Source: Schizophyllum amplum
Lineage: Eukaryota; Basidiomycota; Agaricomycetes; Agaricales; Schizophyllaceae
Length of the DNA stretch: 64,000 nt
Reading direction: 5' to 3'
Assembly: GCA_007026445.1 (NCBI GenBank)
Contig: VDMD01000001.1
Location: 4,526,001-4,590,000 of the forward strand
A program made the translations under genes and the position numbers. The notes under the pieces are model-generated. The model did not search any database. It had not been told where the DNA came from and saw nothing but the letters and a program-made list of their open reading frames with translations. This document shows positions 10,888 to 21,817 of this stretch, in pieces. The stretch's first letter is position 1; each line of letters begins with the position of its first letter.

Positions 10888-11419
10888 CGCCGGAGAGAAA
10901 AGGCGATGGCAGAAGGCTCAGAGCACGTGTTAGAGGCCGTGTTCCAGGCCGGCGAACTTGAGGGCCGGTCAAAGGGACTTGGTGCATTTACGGGGTGCTG
11001 GATGTACGCCACAAAGGTCCCTTAGCTTCTACTCTCGCTATGCCTTTTGCAGGCCAAGCTTTTCCAAGGCTTCCGTCTACTCTTGATGGCAACCCTTGGC
11101 CACAAGACATACAGCGCGCTCACCAAACACTCTCTGATGAGTATCGCCGCTCTCGTACTCTTCTCTCCACGGCAGACGACCAGCCCCTCCGCCTTCGCCT
11201 GGCCGCAGATAACCTGCAAAGGAATGGGATACCCCTTCTGAAAGGTCTTGAGGCAGCCATGCCCCCTAGTGCTTCCGACTGGCTGGAGGAGGCTGCGTCT
11301 AGGCTTGGCAGTCTTATTATTGCCCTTGAATCTGCTGCAGGAACTGCGAAATACCTGTACGTGCTGAAGCAGCTTGCTGTTGACTGAACTCAGCCTTGTC
11401 TAGAGATCAGCTGCGTGTA

Positions 11420-11456
11420 AGACAGACCGGGGAGCAAACCGACGGCATCACGTGAC
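11420..11456 (+). repeat. Left inverted repeat of the nested Tc1/mariner element
   Basis: 37 bp matching the reverse complement of 14506-14542 except one G/A difference; preceded by TA. Confidence 0.9.
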
Positions 11457-11815
11457 CTGGCGTGACGGCGGCGCAAAGGCCCGTTTTTGGGTTTCTGGGC
11501 CATATCCCGGCGCAGTGTGACCCGCGTCGGGTGATCGAGCACCTAGATAATGTAGTTTAAGACCTGTTTTGAGGGGTCTTGGTGGAATCTAATCGATCGA
11601 AGCCGATTTGGCAAACTTGAATCATTTTTCGTTGGGCGGGCGGGCGAGTTTAAGGGGGGTCGTCGACGAAATCTGATTCAAGGAATCGGAGAAAACAGCT
11701 GCGACCCAGCGACCTTTTCAGACACGTACCTAATAGGTGTAAGCACAAATACTCGGTGCTGCTTTTGTTGATATTCGTTCGAGACGACGTCGAGACCAGG
11801 AGTCATTGATGGTGT

Positions 11816-11833
11816 GACGCGACGCGTCGCGTC
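11816..11833. promoter_or_regulatory. 18-bp perfect palindrome upstream of the transposase
   Basis: GACGCGACGCGTCGCGTC is its own reverse complement and lies about 40 bp before the transposase ATG. It contains ACGCGT, the MCB core. A role as operator or cell-cycle element is inference. Confidence 0.5.
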
Positions 11834-11873
11834 GACAGCACCTGCCTTTCGCCCCGCCTACGCGACCTACAAC

Positions 11874-14348
11874 ATGCCTGCGAAACGCAAGTTCGACCGG
11901 AAGGCCAATTTGGGCCATCACGCGAGACCAGGGAAGCGACCACATACGGAAAGTGACATGATCTCGGAGGTGTGATGATTGATCTTCTGACATATGGCTT
12001 CGCTGATCGAAGGACGCGTTTGCTCTCGATTTAGAACGCGCCTGCCCTGGAGAGCACCTCCGCGAGTGGTATCTATGACTGCCCGTGGTACTCCGTTAGC
12101 CAGGAAAGCCTGTCAAGCTTCTTTGGCTCAGACATATCGACTCCAAGCGACAGCTCCGGGTCCAGCTATTCCTTGAGCTATTCTATGCCCTCCACGAGCT
12201 CGTGTTCGCCTGCGCCCGATTCAGAAGCTGTACCTGGTCATCACTCGCGACCAGGACCCCCTGATCTCAACTCGGAGCACGAGTCGGGGGACATTGCGTT
12301 GGATGATATGGCAGACGATTGGACAGACGATGAAGACGGACCAGATCCAGGTGAAGACGACACCTACCGTGCACCCGATGCACCGTGTGCGGACGAGCTT
12401 GACAGCACGACACCCCCGTTCAAGCCAAAGGAGTTCCGCTTCCCGCCCAGACTTGATGAGGTGCGACGCGCCTTCGACGATCTCATCAAACTCCTTCGCC
12501 CGCCGCGTAAACCCAAAAAAGCGTACCGCGAACTCGATGTATCGAAGGATACGATGCAGGCTTTGGTGCAGCTCAAATATTTCTTCCGGCGCTTCATCGA
12601 GATGCAGGAGAAGAACCCTTTGCTGCCCGCGTGGCAGGATGCTTCCTTGTCGGTCGCGCGAGTTGACAGCAAGGGCAAGAACGGGGAGTACTTGGCAAGG
12701 CAGCTGCGCGCTCGCGGTCACGCGTATATCAAGTACCGCACGATCCCGCACTTCAAGTCGTCGCCGGGGCGCAAGAGCCGCATGGACGACGAAGACACGA
12801 CGCAGCTGATCGCCGCACATCTCATGAGCCGCGGGGATACGTTCACGGCCCAGGACGTCGTCGATTTCTGCTCAACCCCCACCATGCTTGAGCGGTTGGA
12901 TCGTGCGACACCCATCACGCTCGAGATGGCGCAGGACTGGCTCAAACGCCACGGCTATCGATTCAGTCCCGAGCCGCGCGGCATGTATGCGGACGGGCAT
13001 GAAGACATCGCGCAGGTCACGTATCGCAATAAGGAGTACATACCAGCCATCCAGGCTCTCTTGCCGCGCATGAGAACTTGGGATAACGATGCCGGGGAGC
13101 TGCGAGATCCGAAGCTGAAGCCCGGGGAGAAGATAGCCGTGCTGTGGTTTCACGACGAGTCGACTTTCTACGCGCATGACCGGCGTAAGATGCGCTGGGT
13201 GCACGAGACGACGAAGCCGAAGCCATGGGTCAAGGGAGAAGGGTTGTCGCTCATGGTCGCGGATTTTGTGTCACTCGATCATGGCTGGTTGCAGTCACCG
13301 GACGGGAAGGGGGACACGCGCGTGTATTTCCAAGCTGGCAAGAACAGGGAGGGCTACTTCGATAATGACGATATCTTGCGGCAGGCCCACGCCGCGATGG
13401 ACCTCCTGAAAAAACATTATCCAGATGAGGAGCACATCTTCATCTACGACAACGCACCGACACACCTGAAGCGACCCGAGGGGGCGCTTTCCGCGCGCTA
13501 CATGCCGAAAGGCCCTTCCAAGAAGTTCTTTGTCCAGACGACGAAGCTCGACGAAGAGGGACGGCCGGTGTACGGAGCGGATGGGAAGCGCGTGAAGGAG
13601 AAGACCGTCAAGATGATGGACACGAAATGGGACGGCAAGGTGCAGAAATTGTATCATGACGATGATCCGGGTCCCGATGCGACCGATGAAGAGATCGAGC
13701 TGGCGGGGAGCTTCGTGGGGATGCAGCATTTGCTAGAAGAGCGTGGCCTCTTCCGCGTGGGTATGAAGGCGCAGTGCAAGCAGAAGTGGAAGGAATGCCC
13801 GGATGAGGGGAAGGAGGGAAAGGTGAACTGCTGCTGCCGACGCACGCTGTTCAATCAGCCAGATTTTGTCAAGGTGCGGCCGTGCAGGAGCACATGCACA
13901 CCGTCCACACTGATTTGATTTGCAGGTTCCGTCGATTTTGGAGACGACTGCGAAAGGACGTGGTTTCCAGGTCATTTTCCTTCCGAAATTTCACTGTGAG
14001 TTGAACCCCATCGAGATGTGCTGGGGGTATGCGAAGCAGATATATCGTACATTTCCGCTATCGAAAAAGGCCGACGCTCTCAGGAGGAACGTGCAGTCAT
14101 CGTTGGATGATATCCCCATCGTTACACAGCGTCGGTGCGTGTATCAACGAATTTTCTGGCCTGTGTTGACCCGCCCTAGCTTTGTCAATCGATGTCTGCG
14201 ATTTATGGATGCTTATGCCCACGGATTGGACGGTGCTATGGCGGCATGGGCAGTCAGGAAGTACAGGGGCCATCGTACTGTTCCGGAAAACATCATGGCC
14301 TTGTTTGATGCTGCACATGGGACAGTAGATGGTCATAAAGTTGCTTGA
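11874..14348 (+). CDS. Tc1/mariner-type DDE transposase
   Basis: Exons 11874-11969, 12035-13873 and 13926-14348 give 785 aa, starting MPAKRKFDRKANLGHH. The catalytic acids are visible: Asp in WFHDESTFYAHD (about 13154), Asp in IFIYDNAPTHLKR (about 13448) and Glu in HCELNPIEMCWGYAK (about 14013). About 170 residues separate the second Asp and the Glu, far more than the 34 usual for Tc1. The insert carries a Cys cluster (AQCKQKWKECPDEG...NCCCRRTLFNQPDF), typical of a widespread basidiomycete branch. The central Ser-rich region and acidic stretch before residue 120 are disordered. Splice phases are 0 at both introns. It catalyses cut-and-paste transposition of the nested element. No disabling change is seen. 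Confidence 0.9.
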
Positions 14349-14505
14349 GGTGCCTATACACTACTTCAATGCATGTACAGTGATCTAGGACACACGCCGC
14401 GAGAAGGGAGCACGTCCATCGGCGCGTGAAGACGAGAAGCATTGTTAAGCCCAAAACGGGATAAGTTGTCACGACGTGTCACAATTTTGGTCACAAGATG
14501 TAACA

Positions 14506-14542
14506 GTCATGTGATGCCGTCGGTTTGCTCCCCGGTCTGTCT
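14506..14542 (-). repeat. Right inverted repeat of the nested Tc1/mariner element
   Basis: Ends GGTCTGTCT followed by TA; pairs with 11420-11456. Confidence 0.9.
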
Positions 14543-16388
14543 TAGCCAAGACGCCTCGCGTGAAATCCATCCATATGCCAAGGGGCAGACCCAAGAAGGC
14601 CTTCGACAACGTATGGCTTGAGGACGTATTCAACCCTCATCGGCACCTCAACATCTCTAGGGTAGCCCGATCCCTACATGTTCATAGGAACACCCTCTCT
14701 CGCCACCTCAAGCTTCATCGCATCTACCAGCGCGATCTGAACCGCTTTACGCCGATCTCCGATGAAGACCTTGACATCCTAATGCAGGAATTCAAGCGCA
14801 ATCGGCCTATGGGCGGACGCTTGTTTGCGACTGGCTATCTTCTCCATCTTGGGGTGCGGGTTCCAATAACCAGGATCTCCCAGTCCTTGAAGAGAGTGGA
14901 CCCTTTGGGCGTACGCCTAAGAGATCGTGCCCTGCTTCCTCGCGGAACCTATGAATCACAGCGATCTAACTCCTGCTGGCATATGGACGGTCATCACAAG
15001 CTGATCCGCTGGGCGTATGTGCTGCATGGGATTGCGGACGGGCACGACGACGCAGTGAGTCTTCTTTGAGCTAGCTGCCTGAATGTCACTCAAATGCAAT
15101 CTTTTAGATCATCAGTGCTAGGTGGGCGACTTGCAACTTTGCAGCTGTGGTTCTAGAGTTCTTTCTGGATGCTGTCGAAGAATGGGGTCTGCCCTCCCGC
15201 TGTAGGGGCGATCGCGGAGGCGAGAATATTGAGGTCGCGGTCTACATGATCGAGAAGAGGGGTATGAATCGTGGGTCATATATGTGGGGAAGGTCTGTCG
15301 TCTATGCTCTGTCTTTCCTGACGACTGGCTCAAACTCTTGTCTTTCAAGTGGAACTCGGAACACCAAGATTGAGCGAAGGTGGGGAGACATTGGGACTCA
15401 AGTAGCGCGTCCCTGGAAGGCTTTCTACTATCGACTGGAGGACCTACATGGCCTGGACCCCAACGTTCCAGCTCATCTTTGGGTGCTTCATCAGCTGTTT
15501 CTGGAGGAGATGCAAGACGACATGGACGCCTTTGTTCACAATTGGAACCACCACCCTGTTTCAAGATCCGGTCACAATATGTCGCCTTTGGTGAGTCTTA
15601 GGCTTGGGCGAGAAGGGGGAGGTCTGACAGCCCTTTAGGATAGGCGCCTCCTTAGTGAAAGAGAGCAGGGCGTCTATCTTGACGAGTTTCAAGATGTTCA
15701 CCCCGATGTGCTTGCGGAATACCTCAACGTCGATCCCCCAAAGTCTCGAAGTCATACAAGTCGACGCACAGAGAAGGAGGCATCGAAAGAGGTACCTGAC
15801 ATCCAGGAGATTGAGGCCATGATCAAGGAGCAGCAGGCTGTCAACCTGCGCCATGACGCCATTCCTGTCGCCGACCACCGCTGCCCTTTTCAGACAGAGG
15901 AGGACCTTGATCTTTGGCGCAGTGTTCTTTCACGACTTCGGGAGGAGAAGCCTGTGGTCACAGGGCTAGGTGTAGCGCCGGAAGAGTGGGAGGGAGGTGT
16001 CTACCCTGACTATCGTACGCTGAAGGTGGGGAAGAAGTACGTCGACATTCCCCTCCCAATGGATGTCTGGTATCCTCGCTCTGCGCTTTGGGCGAGCGGG
16101 ATAAAGGCGATGGAGCAGATACTCAACAAAGACTATCTTTGATTAGCTTAGCCATCCACTCCTATATACTTCTCCAGCCAGAGCGAGCAGTGGCGTCTAT
16201 TGTGGGTCAGTGTGACCTTGTGTCACAAATGGCCATAAGGCGTGGGACCTCGGCAAACTTTGTACGTTATATTCTGGCCCCCTGTTGAAGCGCTCCATCC
16301 TCGGACGGCTTCGGGTTGGCTCTCTTGCTTCCTGCCACTTTCATCTTATTCCTTGTTTTTCTCTCCCTCTCCGCTGCTCTTGAGTCTC

Positions 16389-18456
16389 ATGTCTTCTACA
16401 GTCGAAGATGGGCCCTCGGACCAAGACTACCAGGAGTCGGAGGACTACATGGATGTAGAGGAGCAGGACGCGCAGAGCGAGGCCTACAGCCAGCAGGTGA
16501 CCTCTTCTGAAGGCGAGGAAGACAGTCTCCCACCTCCACCCCCTCCCAAGAAGCCCAAATCCACCCACTCCCAGCCACCACCCCCACCCAAGTCCAGCAG
16601 GGTGGAGGATGTCCTCAAACGTGTCATGAACGCCGCCTCTGCATCTGGCTCCCGCTCTTCCCAGCCAGCAGCTCGCTCTGACGCCAAGGGCAAGAAGCCC
16701 GCCCCTACCGCCAAGGCCGCTGCCACCATGCTCAAGAAGAAGGCCACGACCTCAACGCCTCGGGAGGAGGCCAACAAGGGGCTTAAGGGCCAGGCTCGCT
16801 CAACCGCCCCTTCCGTCAAGAGCCCTGTCAAGGGCAAGGCAGGACACGGTGGACAGGCTACCCAATACGTGGTGCGTCTATACCTTATCCTCAAACCTCC
16901 CTTTCTAACTTAGCTTTAGAGCAAGAAGCGCAGTCGCAATCGCGCTCCTTCACCCTTGTTTGTTGGTGGAGATGCGGAGGAGGAGGAGGAAGCTTCTGGT
17001 GGAGAAGAGGAGAAGGAGAAGAGGGACAGGGAGGTTGTCACCGAGATCATGCTGGTTCCCATTGCACCTTCGGTGAGTACCTCTTCCCTCTTTCCCTCAA
17101 CCTCCCCCTTGCTGACAGAGTGCTACAGTGTGGCACGGACACCACCATTGCGGACATGAAGAAGCCCTCTGCGTCGGAGCGTGAGTTTCTACGCCACAAA
17201 GGTCTGATCAAGACTGGCAGCTGGCGCATCAGGGAGGAGTTTGGCAAGACGGAGATCGATCAGCTACTACGCACCGAGTTCGGAAAGATCTGGCGATACA
17301 TGCAAGTCAAATTTCCTGGGGAGCCCCACCACTGGGTCTTCCTCGCACCAGATCGCCAACGTCTCTTTGTTCGCGGCCCACCTATCAATGGGCAGGTTGT
17401 CCTAGAGCATGGTGCCCTGCCTGGGCGAGGAAAGAAGGAGCGCGCTTTACGAGTGGGTGCGTAGAACACGTCTTATCATGGCAAAGAAGGATTGCTGACG
17501 CCTTCTCAGCCCTTACTCACAACCTTCCTCTGTCCGTCTTCAACAACATCGACCACGCCATCAAGAACCCCACTCTCTATCCAGGGGACCCCGACGAGGA
17601 AGATCGTTTCCTAGTCTCCCTCAACGACCCCCTGCACAAGCCTAAGCCTAAGGCGAAGAAGGGCAAGAAGCGCCAAAGATCCCCCTCTATCAGCTCTGAC
17701 TTGGCTGACGGCCAGGCCGCAGAGACTACTCCCCTTCCCCCTTTCACTGCCCTGGATAAGGGCAAGGGCAAGGCTCCTGTTATCAACATCTCTGACGACG
17801 AGGACAAGGAGGGCAAGGGTCCCATCAAGGAGATGATGGAGGGACCAAGGTCTATGGTGACGAGAAGCGGTGAGTCAGTCTCAATAAGCTTCTTTGCTAG
17901 CTCTGACGCAAGGACTGCAGCTTCAACGACGAAGAAGGGGAAGCTGTCCTTGCCAGAGCTGGACGCCTCCTCAGAGGACGAAGACCACCGTCCTCTGTCC
18001 AAGCGTCGCAGGCTAGGGGACTTCGAGGCAGGTGAGTATCCATCACTGTCTACTTGAGTAGAACTCTGACTAGTTCGCCCAGGTTCCTCCTCTCGGCCCC
18101 TTGCCTCAGAAGCTGTCCCTCTTGGTCGTCCGCGTCCTCGTCCTCAACCACGCCCACTCATACGCCGCTACGGCTTCCCCTCCACTTCTCAGTCAAGAGG
18201 CACTGCGCACACCTTGGCGTCTGCCTCTGGCTCCACCCAGCCCCAACCTTCCACTTCGAGCATCATCCCAGGCCTCTCAACTCAGCCAACACAGCCAACC
18301 GCCTCCTCCTCTTCGTCAGCAGCTCTTTTGGGACCTTTGACAGAGGGGACGAAGCAGGAGACACCTAGGGAGGACATGTCTGCGTACATCTCAGACATGG
18401 AGCCTGTGGGCCTACCCAGTCTCACCCTATCTCCCAGCCGCAACCCGTGGCTTTGA
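16389..18456 (+). CDS. Large disordered protein with AT-hook-like segment, carried by the element
   Basis: Six exons (16389-16871, 16920-17072, 17129-17456, 17510-17869, 17921-18031, 18083-18456; introns 48-56 nt) give 602 aa in one frame. The sequence alternates acidic (SEGEEDSL, EEEEEASGGEEEKEK), Pro-rich and Lys/Ala-rich blocks. There is one globular-looking segment (KTEIDQLLRTEFGKIWRYMQ and the following hydrophobic stretch HHWVFLAPDRQRLFVRG). A GRPRPRPQPRP motif near the C-terminus resembles an AT-hook, and PKPKAKKGKKRQRS looks like a nuclear localisation signal. It follows the integrase in the same orientation by about 250 bp. A DNA-binding accessory role in transposition is inference. 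No family recognised. Confidence 0.65.
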
Positions 18457-19139
18457 GAGGGCTGTTTGGCGTGACCATTCAGTATTGGTGAGCGCGAACA
18501 AACAGCTTTGTCTTGGACTTCATCTGACCTGTTTCACAGTTCAGAGCTGCTTGGATTCTTTGACTGTACATGCGACCCGACTTGTTTGGTAGGAACTTAC
18601 TGATTTGGCTTGACTTTCTTGCATATTCATCTCCTCCGCTTCATGCCCTTTCCATGCTTGGCTCCTGCTATACGCCTCTCTTCTGCTTTACGCCCTTCCA
18701 CCTTAGACGGAATGGAAGCCCAAGAGATATTATATCATACCTATCTCACCTAATGCTACCATGACTGCTGACGCCCAAGACCAGACGACTACAACTACGA
18801 CTAACCTGCTTTCATTCTTGAAAGTGCCGATCTTTACCACCACCCTTTATCTTACACCCATCTCCTACGTTACTCCCTCTACAATGCCATGACCCACATT
18901 CTCCTTAGATGAGCATTTATGGACTGGACGTTACCTAGTTACCTACTAGACGTTACCTCAGTAATGCAGGCCATGATCTCGCAGAGGCCCACAAATGTTA
19001 TCCTTGGCCTTCTTGCCTTAAAGCCTAGTTCGGAAGCCAAAGCCAAAGCCGAAAGATAATAAGTCACAAACATCTCATTATGAAAAGGCTCATCAAAAAT
19101 AGCCCCTGGCTGGAAAGCTTGAAAGTATCGCCGCAAACT
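18457..19139. other. Gene-free stretch inside the element
   Basis: Between the last cargo gene and the right subterminal motif cluster I see no supported coding region or RNA gene. Confidence 0.5.
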
Positions 19140-19472
19140 GAGCCACACCTGACTACAACAAAGTGTCGCTAAGAAGGCGGAGTCCAACAAAGTGTCGCCA
19201 CAGGAGACCTAGGCCAAAAAGTGTCGCTACAGACTTAGCTGAAGAGTATCGCCACAAAGCTTTAGCTTGAGCAAAATTAAGATAAAAGTTTCGCCTCCCA
19301 AAATAGTTTCGCATATCAAGGAGAAAAGTGTCGAGAGCCATTGCAGCAGAAATTAGTGTCGACTCTGGGAGGGCACAGAAGTTAAGTGTCGCCGTTTTCA
19401 GGTAAAGTCTCGCACTGACTATGCCACTTACGATACATATTATTTGCAACAAAATTAGCATGAAAGTATCGT
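19140..19472 (-). repeat. Right subterminal motif cluster (AAAGTGTCGCC-like)
   Basis: At least ten close copies of AAGTGTCGCC or variants (AGTATCGCC, AGTTTCGCC, AGTCTCGCA) are spaced 20-50 bp apart. They are the reverse complement of the CGACACTTT motif near the left end, so both ends present the motif symmetrically. Confidence 0.8.
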
Positions 19473-19531
19473 AAATGGTCAAAAAAGCGCAAATTAGTCT
19501 CGTATATTAAATGTGCAATGTAACCGCCATA
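19473..19531 (-). repeat. Right terminal inverted repeat (59 bp)
   Basis: Reverse complement of 3146-3204 with one mismatch; followed directly by CCGCGC. Confidence 0.95.
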
Positions 19532-19537
19532 CCGCGC
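19532..19537 (+). repeat. Right target-site duplication CCGCGC
   Basis: Identical to 3140-3145. Confidence 0.85.
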
Positions 19538-21172
19538 AGTCGTCGGGCGGCCTTACTGTAAGTCACGTCCTCAGTTTCTCAATGCACGTACGACGGTAGT
19601 GCATAGCCATACCGTCTACATGCATACTCCCGTGATACCCCCTTGGCTCTGTTCGCGCAGCATTATCACGCCACAAGGCCGACTGTGTCCTCTGAGTGTG
19701 CAGTGGGGATGTAGCATGCTACAGCCTCAGGGGCGGTCATTACCTCTATAACCACCTCTATAACCACCTTGCACAGGGCCTGCGTTACGGCGTTACGGCT
19801 ATCTGAACGAACTGCTTCAAAGTCGGATTGTCGTTCATTCCATCAAATCGTCAGTACACGCGCAAACACCACTCACGAAGGTCCCTAAGTACCTATGCCT
19901 GACCTCACGCTGGCGATGGCGTACTCCCGGGTCAGCCCGAGTCGCTGCTCCTCTACCGACTTCAACGCATCGCACTTCGTTACCCAGACTCTTTCTGAGT
20001 CCTCTGGATCTTTGCGTTTTCCCAGCCAACGACGAGGACGCGTGGGTAGCCTCCCTTTGGTGACCTCATCCACCTACTTACCGGCCTTCCATCAACATCA
20101 GGAAATAGCTGGGAAGTAGCAGGAGAAGACAGAGAGAAGACAACGACGATAGTTCGCCCTGGCCTGAGCCCCGCTTTTCTCAGGCGAGGCTTGAGGTCAT
20201 TGGGCTGCGCGACCGCAACACGTCGGAGGAGCGCCGCTGACGCTGACGCCGTCGGCAACCCAGCTCCTTATGCGCGCGTCGACGGGTGGGGCAGCAGATT
20301 ATCTAGCCATCTGACCCGGCGCCGCACTGGGCCCGTTCGGGAACATCAGCGAGATCGATTTCGACGGCCTCGTCGCCCGCTGATCCGCCTACGCTTCGTG
20401 TCGGGCTTCTCAAGATCGTTTGGCTCGTCGACCAGACTGTTCCCGCGCACCCTCGCGGCGTCCTAGCTGTCTTGGAGCGTGAGGAGCTGGAAGAAGGTCT
20501 GTGTATGTTGACCCATCCACGATTGCCTTTGCGGTACTCCTCTTACTGTCGCTGTTTCCAATCCCTTTGCCGACATGCCCTCTTACGCATTCTTCGCGCC
20601 ATCTTCGTCCTGTTTTGGGCCAAACGTTGCCATTGATCTCTCGTGATTGCAGCTCGATTGGATACTGTGTCTGTCCTTATCGGAATCAAACCCTCACGGC
20701 ACTACTACGCGGACGCAATAGCTCAATGAGTGACCGTACCGAAAGCAGCCCATCGGCCACGTTCGCCAGTTGCTCCACTATGCGAAGGCCTCGATGTATT
20801 CAGAAGACGACAAGGCAATCTTCAGGCTCCTTAGCGGGGTCACTCAACAGCCACCAAGCAGATTGTCAACTCCGCGCTACAGGCCAACACCGGGACGACA
20901 ATACCTAAATGGCAACACGTGAAGTTGAACTATCACCCGTTCCCCGTGACAAGTGGAGCATTGCTGTGCCTAGGTTAGAGCGTCCAGACGCCCGGGGACC
21001 TCAGATATAACTTGCTTCAGACTGCCATGCACCCCGCAGCCCTCTGAGTCGCCGGCATTGCAAGCGGGATCTGGTCGCGGTCGTCCATCGATCTCCTATC
21101 CTCACTCGTCGCTCGTCGTGCGACGCTCCCTCCTCCCGCTCATCAACCTCCCATACTTCTCCCTAGTTCACG
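19538..21172 (+). other. No intact gene; possible decayed coding remnants at about 20250-20908
   Basis: Two short protein-like stretches occur on the plus strand: one around 20260-20500 containing FGNISEIDFDGLVAR and LRVGLLKIVWLVDQ in different frames with TGA stops between, and one at about 20740-20908 reading RQLLHYAKASMYSEDD before a stop. They could be exons of an unrecognised gene or a decayed one. No family is recognised. The last 300 bp before 21173 are probably leader of the next gene. Confidence 0.3.
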
Positions 21173-21817
21173 ATGACTTCGCGACCGATCCTCAAGGCCT
21201 GCGTCTCGGAGCAAATCTCGGCCTGTGCACCACCTCAGACCCCGTTCGTCGGCGCGCTCCCTTTTGCGACGTACCCGCACGGCATGCAGTCTCCGCACGT
21301 CCACTTCCCACCCACACCCAACATCTCATCCCATCACACAACCCACTCGCCCGCCCAGTACGACCGCGCGCCCATCGTCGTCGGGCCCAACAACTGCGAG
21401 CTCCCCGAGCGCGGGGACCGAGTCTGCTCGCCGCCCAACAAGAAGCAGCGCACAACTCCCCCCAAAGGGAGCTACTTCCATCCTCGGGCGTTCGAGGCGA
21501 TCGAGCCCGAGTCCGAGCCCAACAGCCCCCTGCCGCCGCTCGTGACAGACGTGTCGTCCTCCTCGGAGTCGACGGATGAGTCGGATGCGTGCGCGTCGCC
21601 TGAGGCGTCGTCGCCCGCCATCGCGTCCGAGCGGGAGAGCCGGCTGTCCTTCCTGCCGCATTCGCCGGGGCCGGGGGACCAGCAGCGTCCGGGCAAGCGC
21701 AAGCATGTGCGGCGCCCCACGGGGCCGATCCGCCGCGCCAGCAGTACGCGCGTCTCCTTCTCGTCCTTCAACGAGTCGTCGGAGGACGACGAGGCGAGCT
21801 GCCTTGGCGGCTTCTGA
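21173..21817 (+). CDS. Conserved disordered basidiomycete protein
   Basis: A single-exon frame of 214 aa starts MTSRPILKACVSEQ. It contains short motifs I associate with a conserved Agaricomycete family: VHFPPTPN followed by a Thr/His-rich segment, then YDRAPIVVGPNNCELPERGD. A Ser/acidic tail (SSSESTDESDAC) and a basic stretch before RVSFSSFNESSEDDEAS follow. No enzymatic domain is visible. The RVSF sequence resembles an RVxF protein-phosphatase-1 docking motif, so a regulatory role is possible but only an inference. The start was chosen as the first ATG, preceded by a pyrimidine-rich leader. Confidence 0.7.
   Translation: MTSRPILKACVSEQISACAPPQTPFVGALPFATYPHGMQSPHVHFPPTPNISSHHTTHSPAQYDRAPIVVGPNNCELPERGDRVCSPPNKKQRTTPPKGSYFHPRAFEAIEPESEPNSPLPPLVTDVSSSSESTDESDACASPEASSPAIASERESRLSFLPHSPGPGDQQRPGKRKHVRRPTGPIRRASSTRVSFSSFNESSEDDEASCLGGF

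Larger units (their letters stand above)
11420..14542 (+). mobile_element. Nested Tc1/mariner-superfamily transposon, apparently complete
   Basis: Terminal inverted repeats of 37 bp (11420-11456 and 14506-14542, one mismatch) begin AGACAGACCGGGGAGCAAAC. TA dinucleotides flank both ends (11418-11419 and 14543-14544), the standard Tc1/mariner target duplication. The single gene inside has an intact DDE transposase frame with two introns. The near-identical ends and open frame suggest a fairly recent insertion into the host element's integrase exon. Confidence 0.9.
11040..16142 (+). pseudogene. rve-type DDE integrase of the large element, interrupted by a nested transposon
   Basis: Exons are 11040-11356, 11404-11419 | nested element | 14545-15054, 15108-15292, 15350-15590 and 15639-16142. 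With the nested element and one TA copy left out, these give one frame of 590 aa. The N-terminal part is a helical segment as in the basidiomycete integrase-core family. MPRGRPKKAF leads into a helix-turn-helix-like region (ISRVARSLHVHRNTLSRHLK). The catalytic triad is visible: Asp in SCWHMDGHHKLIRW (about 14986), Asp in CRGDRGGEN (about 15210) and Glu in NTKIERRWGD (about 15372). The insertion falls between a Val and an Ala codon 16 bp into exon 2. This is the only transposase-like gene belonging to the outer element, so the break probably leaves it dependent on copies elsewhere. Confidence 0.8.
3146..19531. mobile_element. 16.4-kb DNA transposon with rve/DDE integrase, TET/JBP-like and BTB cargo genes (IS3EU-like)
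   Basis: The ends are 59-bp terminal inverted repeats (3146-3204 and 19473-19531) starting TATGGCGGTTAC and differing at one base. The element is flanked by a perfect direct 6-bp duplication CCGCGC (3140-3145 and 19532-19537). Inside both ends are clusters of a short GGCGACACTTT-type motif in inverted orientation. Genes inside are a 2-oxoglutarate dioxygenase (-), a small unknown (-), a BTB protein (-), an rve-type integrase (+, interrupted) and a disordered nuclear-looking protein (+). A 6-bp duplication, TAY-type terminus and IS3-like integrase are what I recall for the IS3EU superfamily; that assignment is inference. A complete nested Tc1/mariner element sits at 11420-14542, so the core element is about 13.3 kb. 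Confidence 0.85.

Noticed and set aside
3146..19531. Interpretation as KDZ, Helitron or Starship element
   Set aside because: No KDZ transposase with CxC domains, no Rep/helicase and no DUF3435 tyrosine recombinase was seen. The ends have long inverted repeats with a 6-bp duplication, which fits a cut-and-paste element with the rve-type integrase present.
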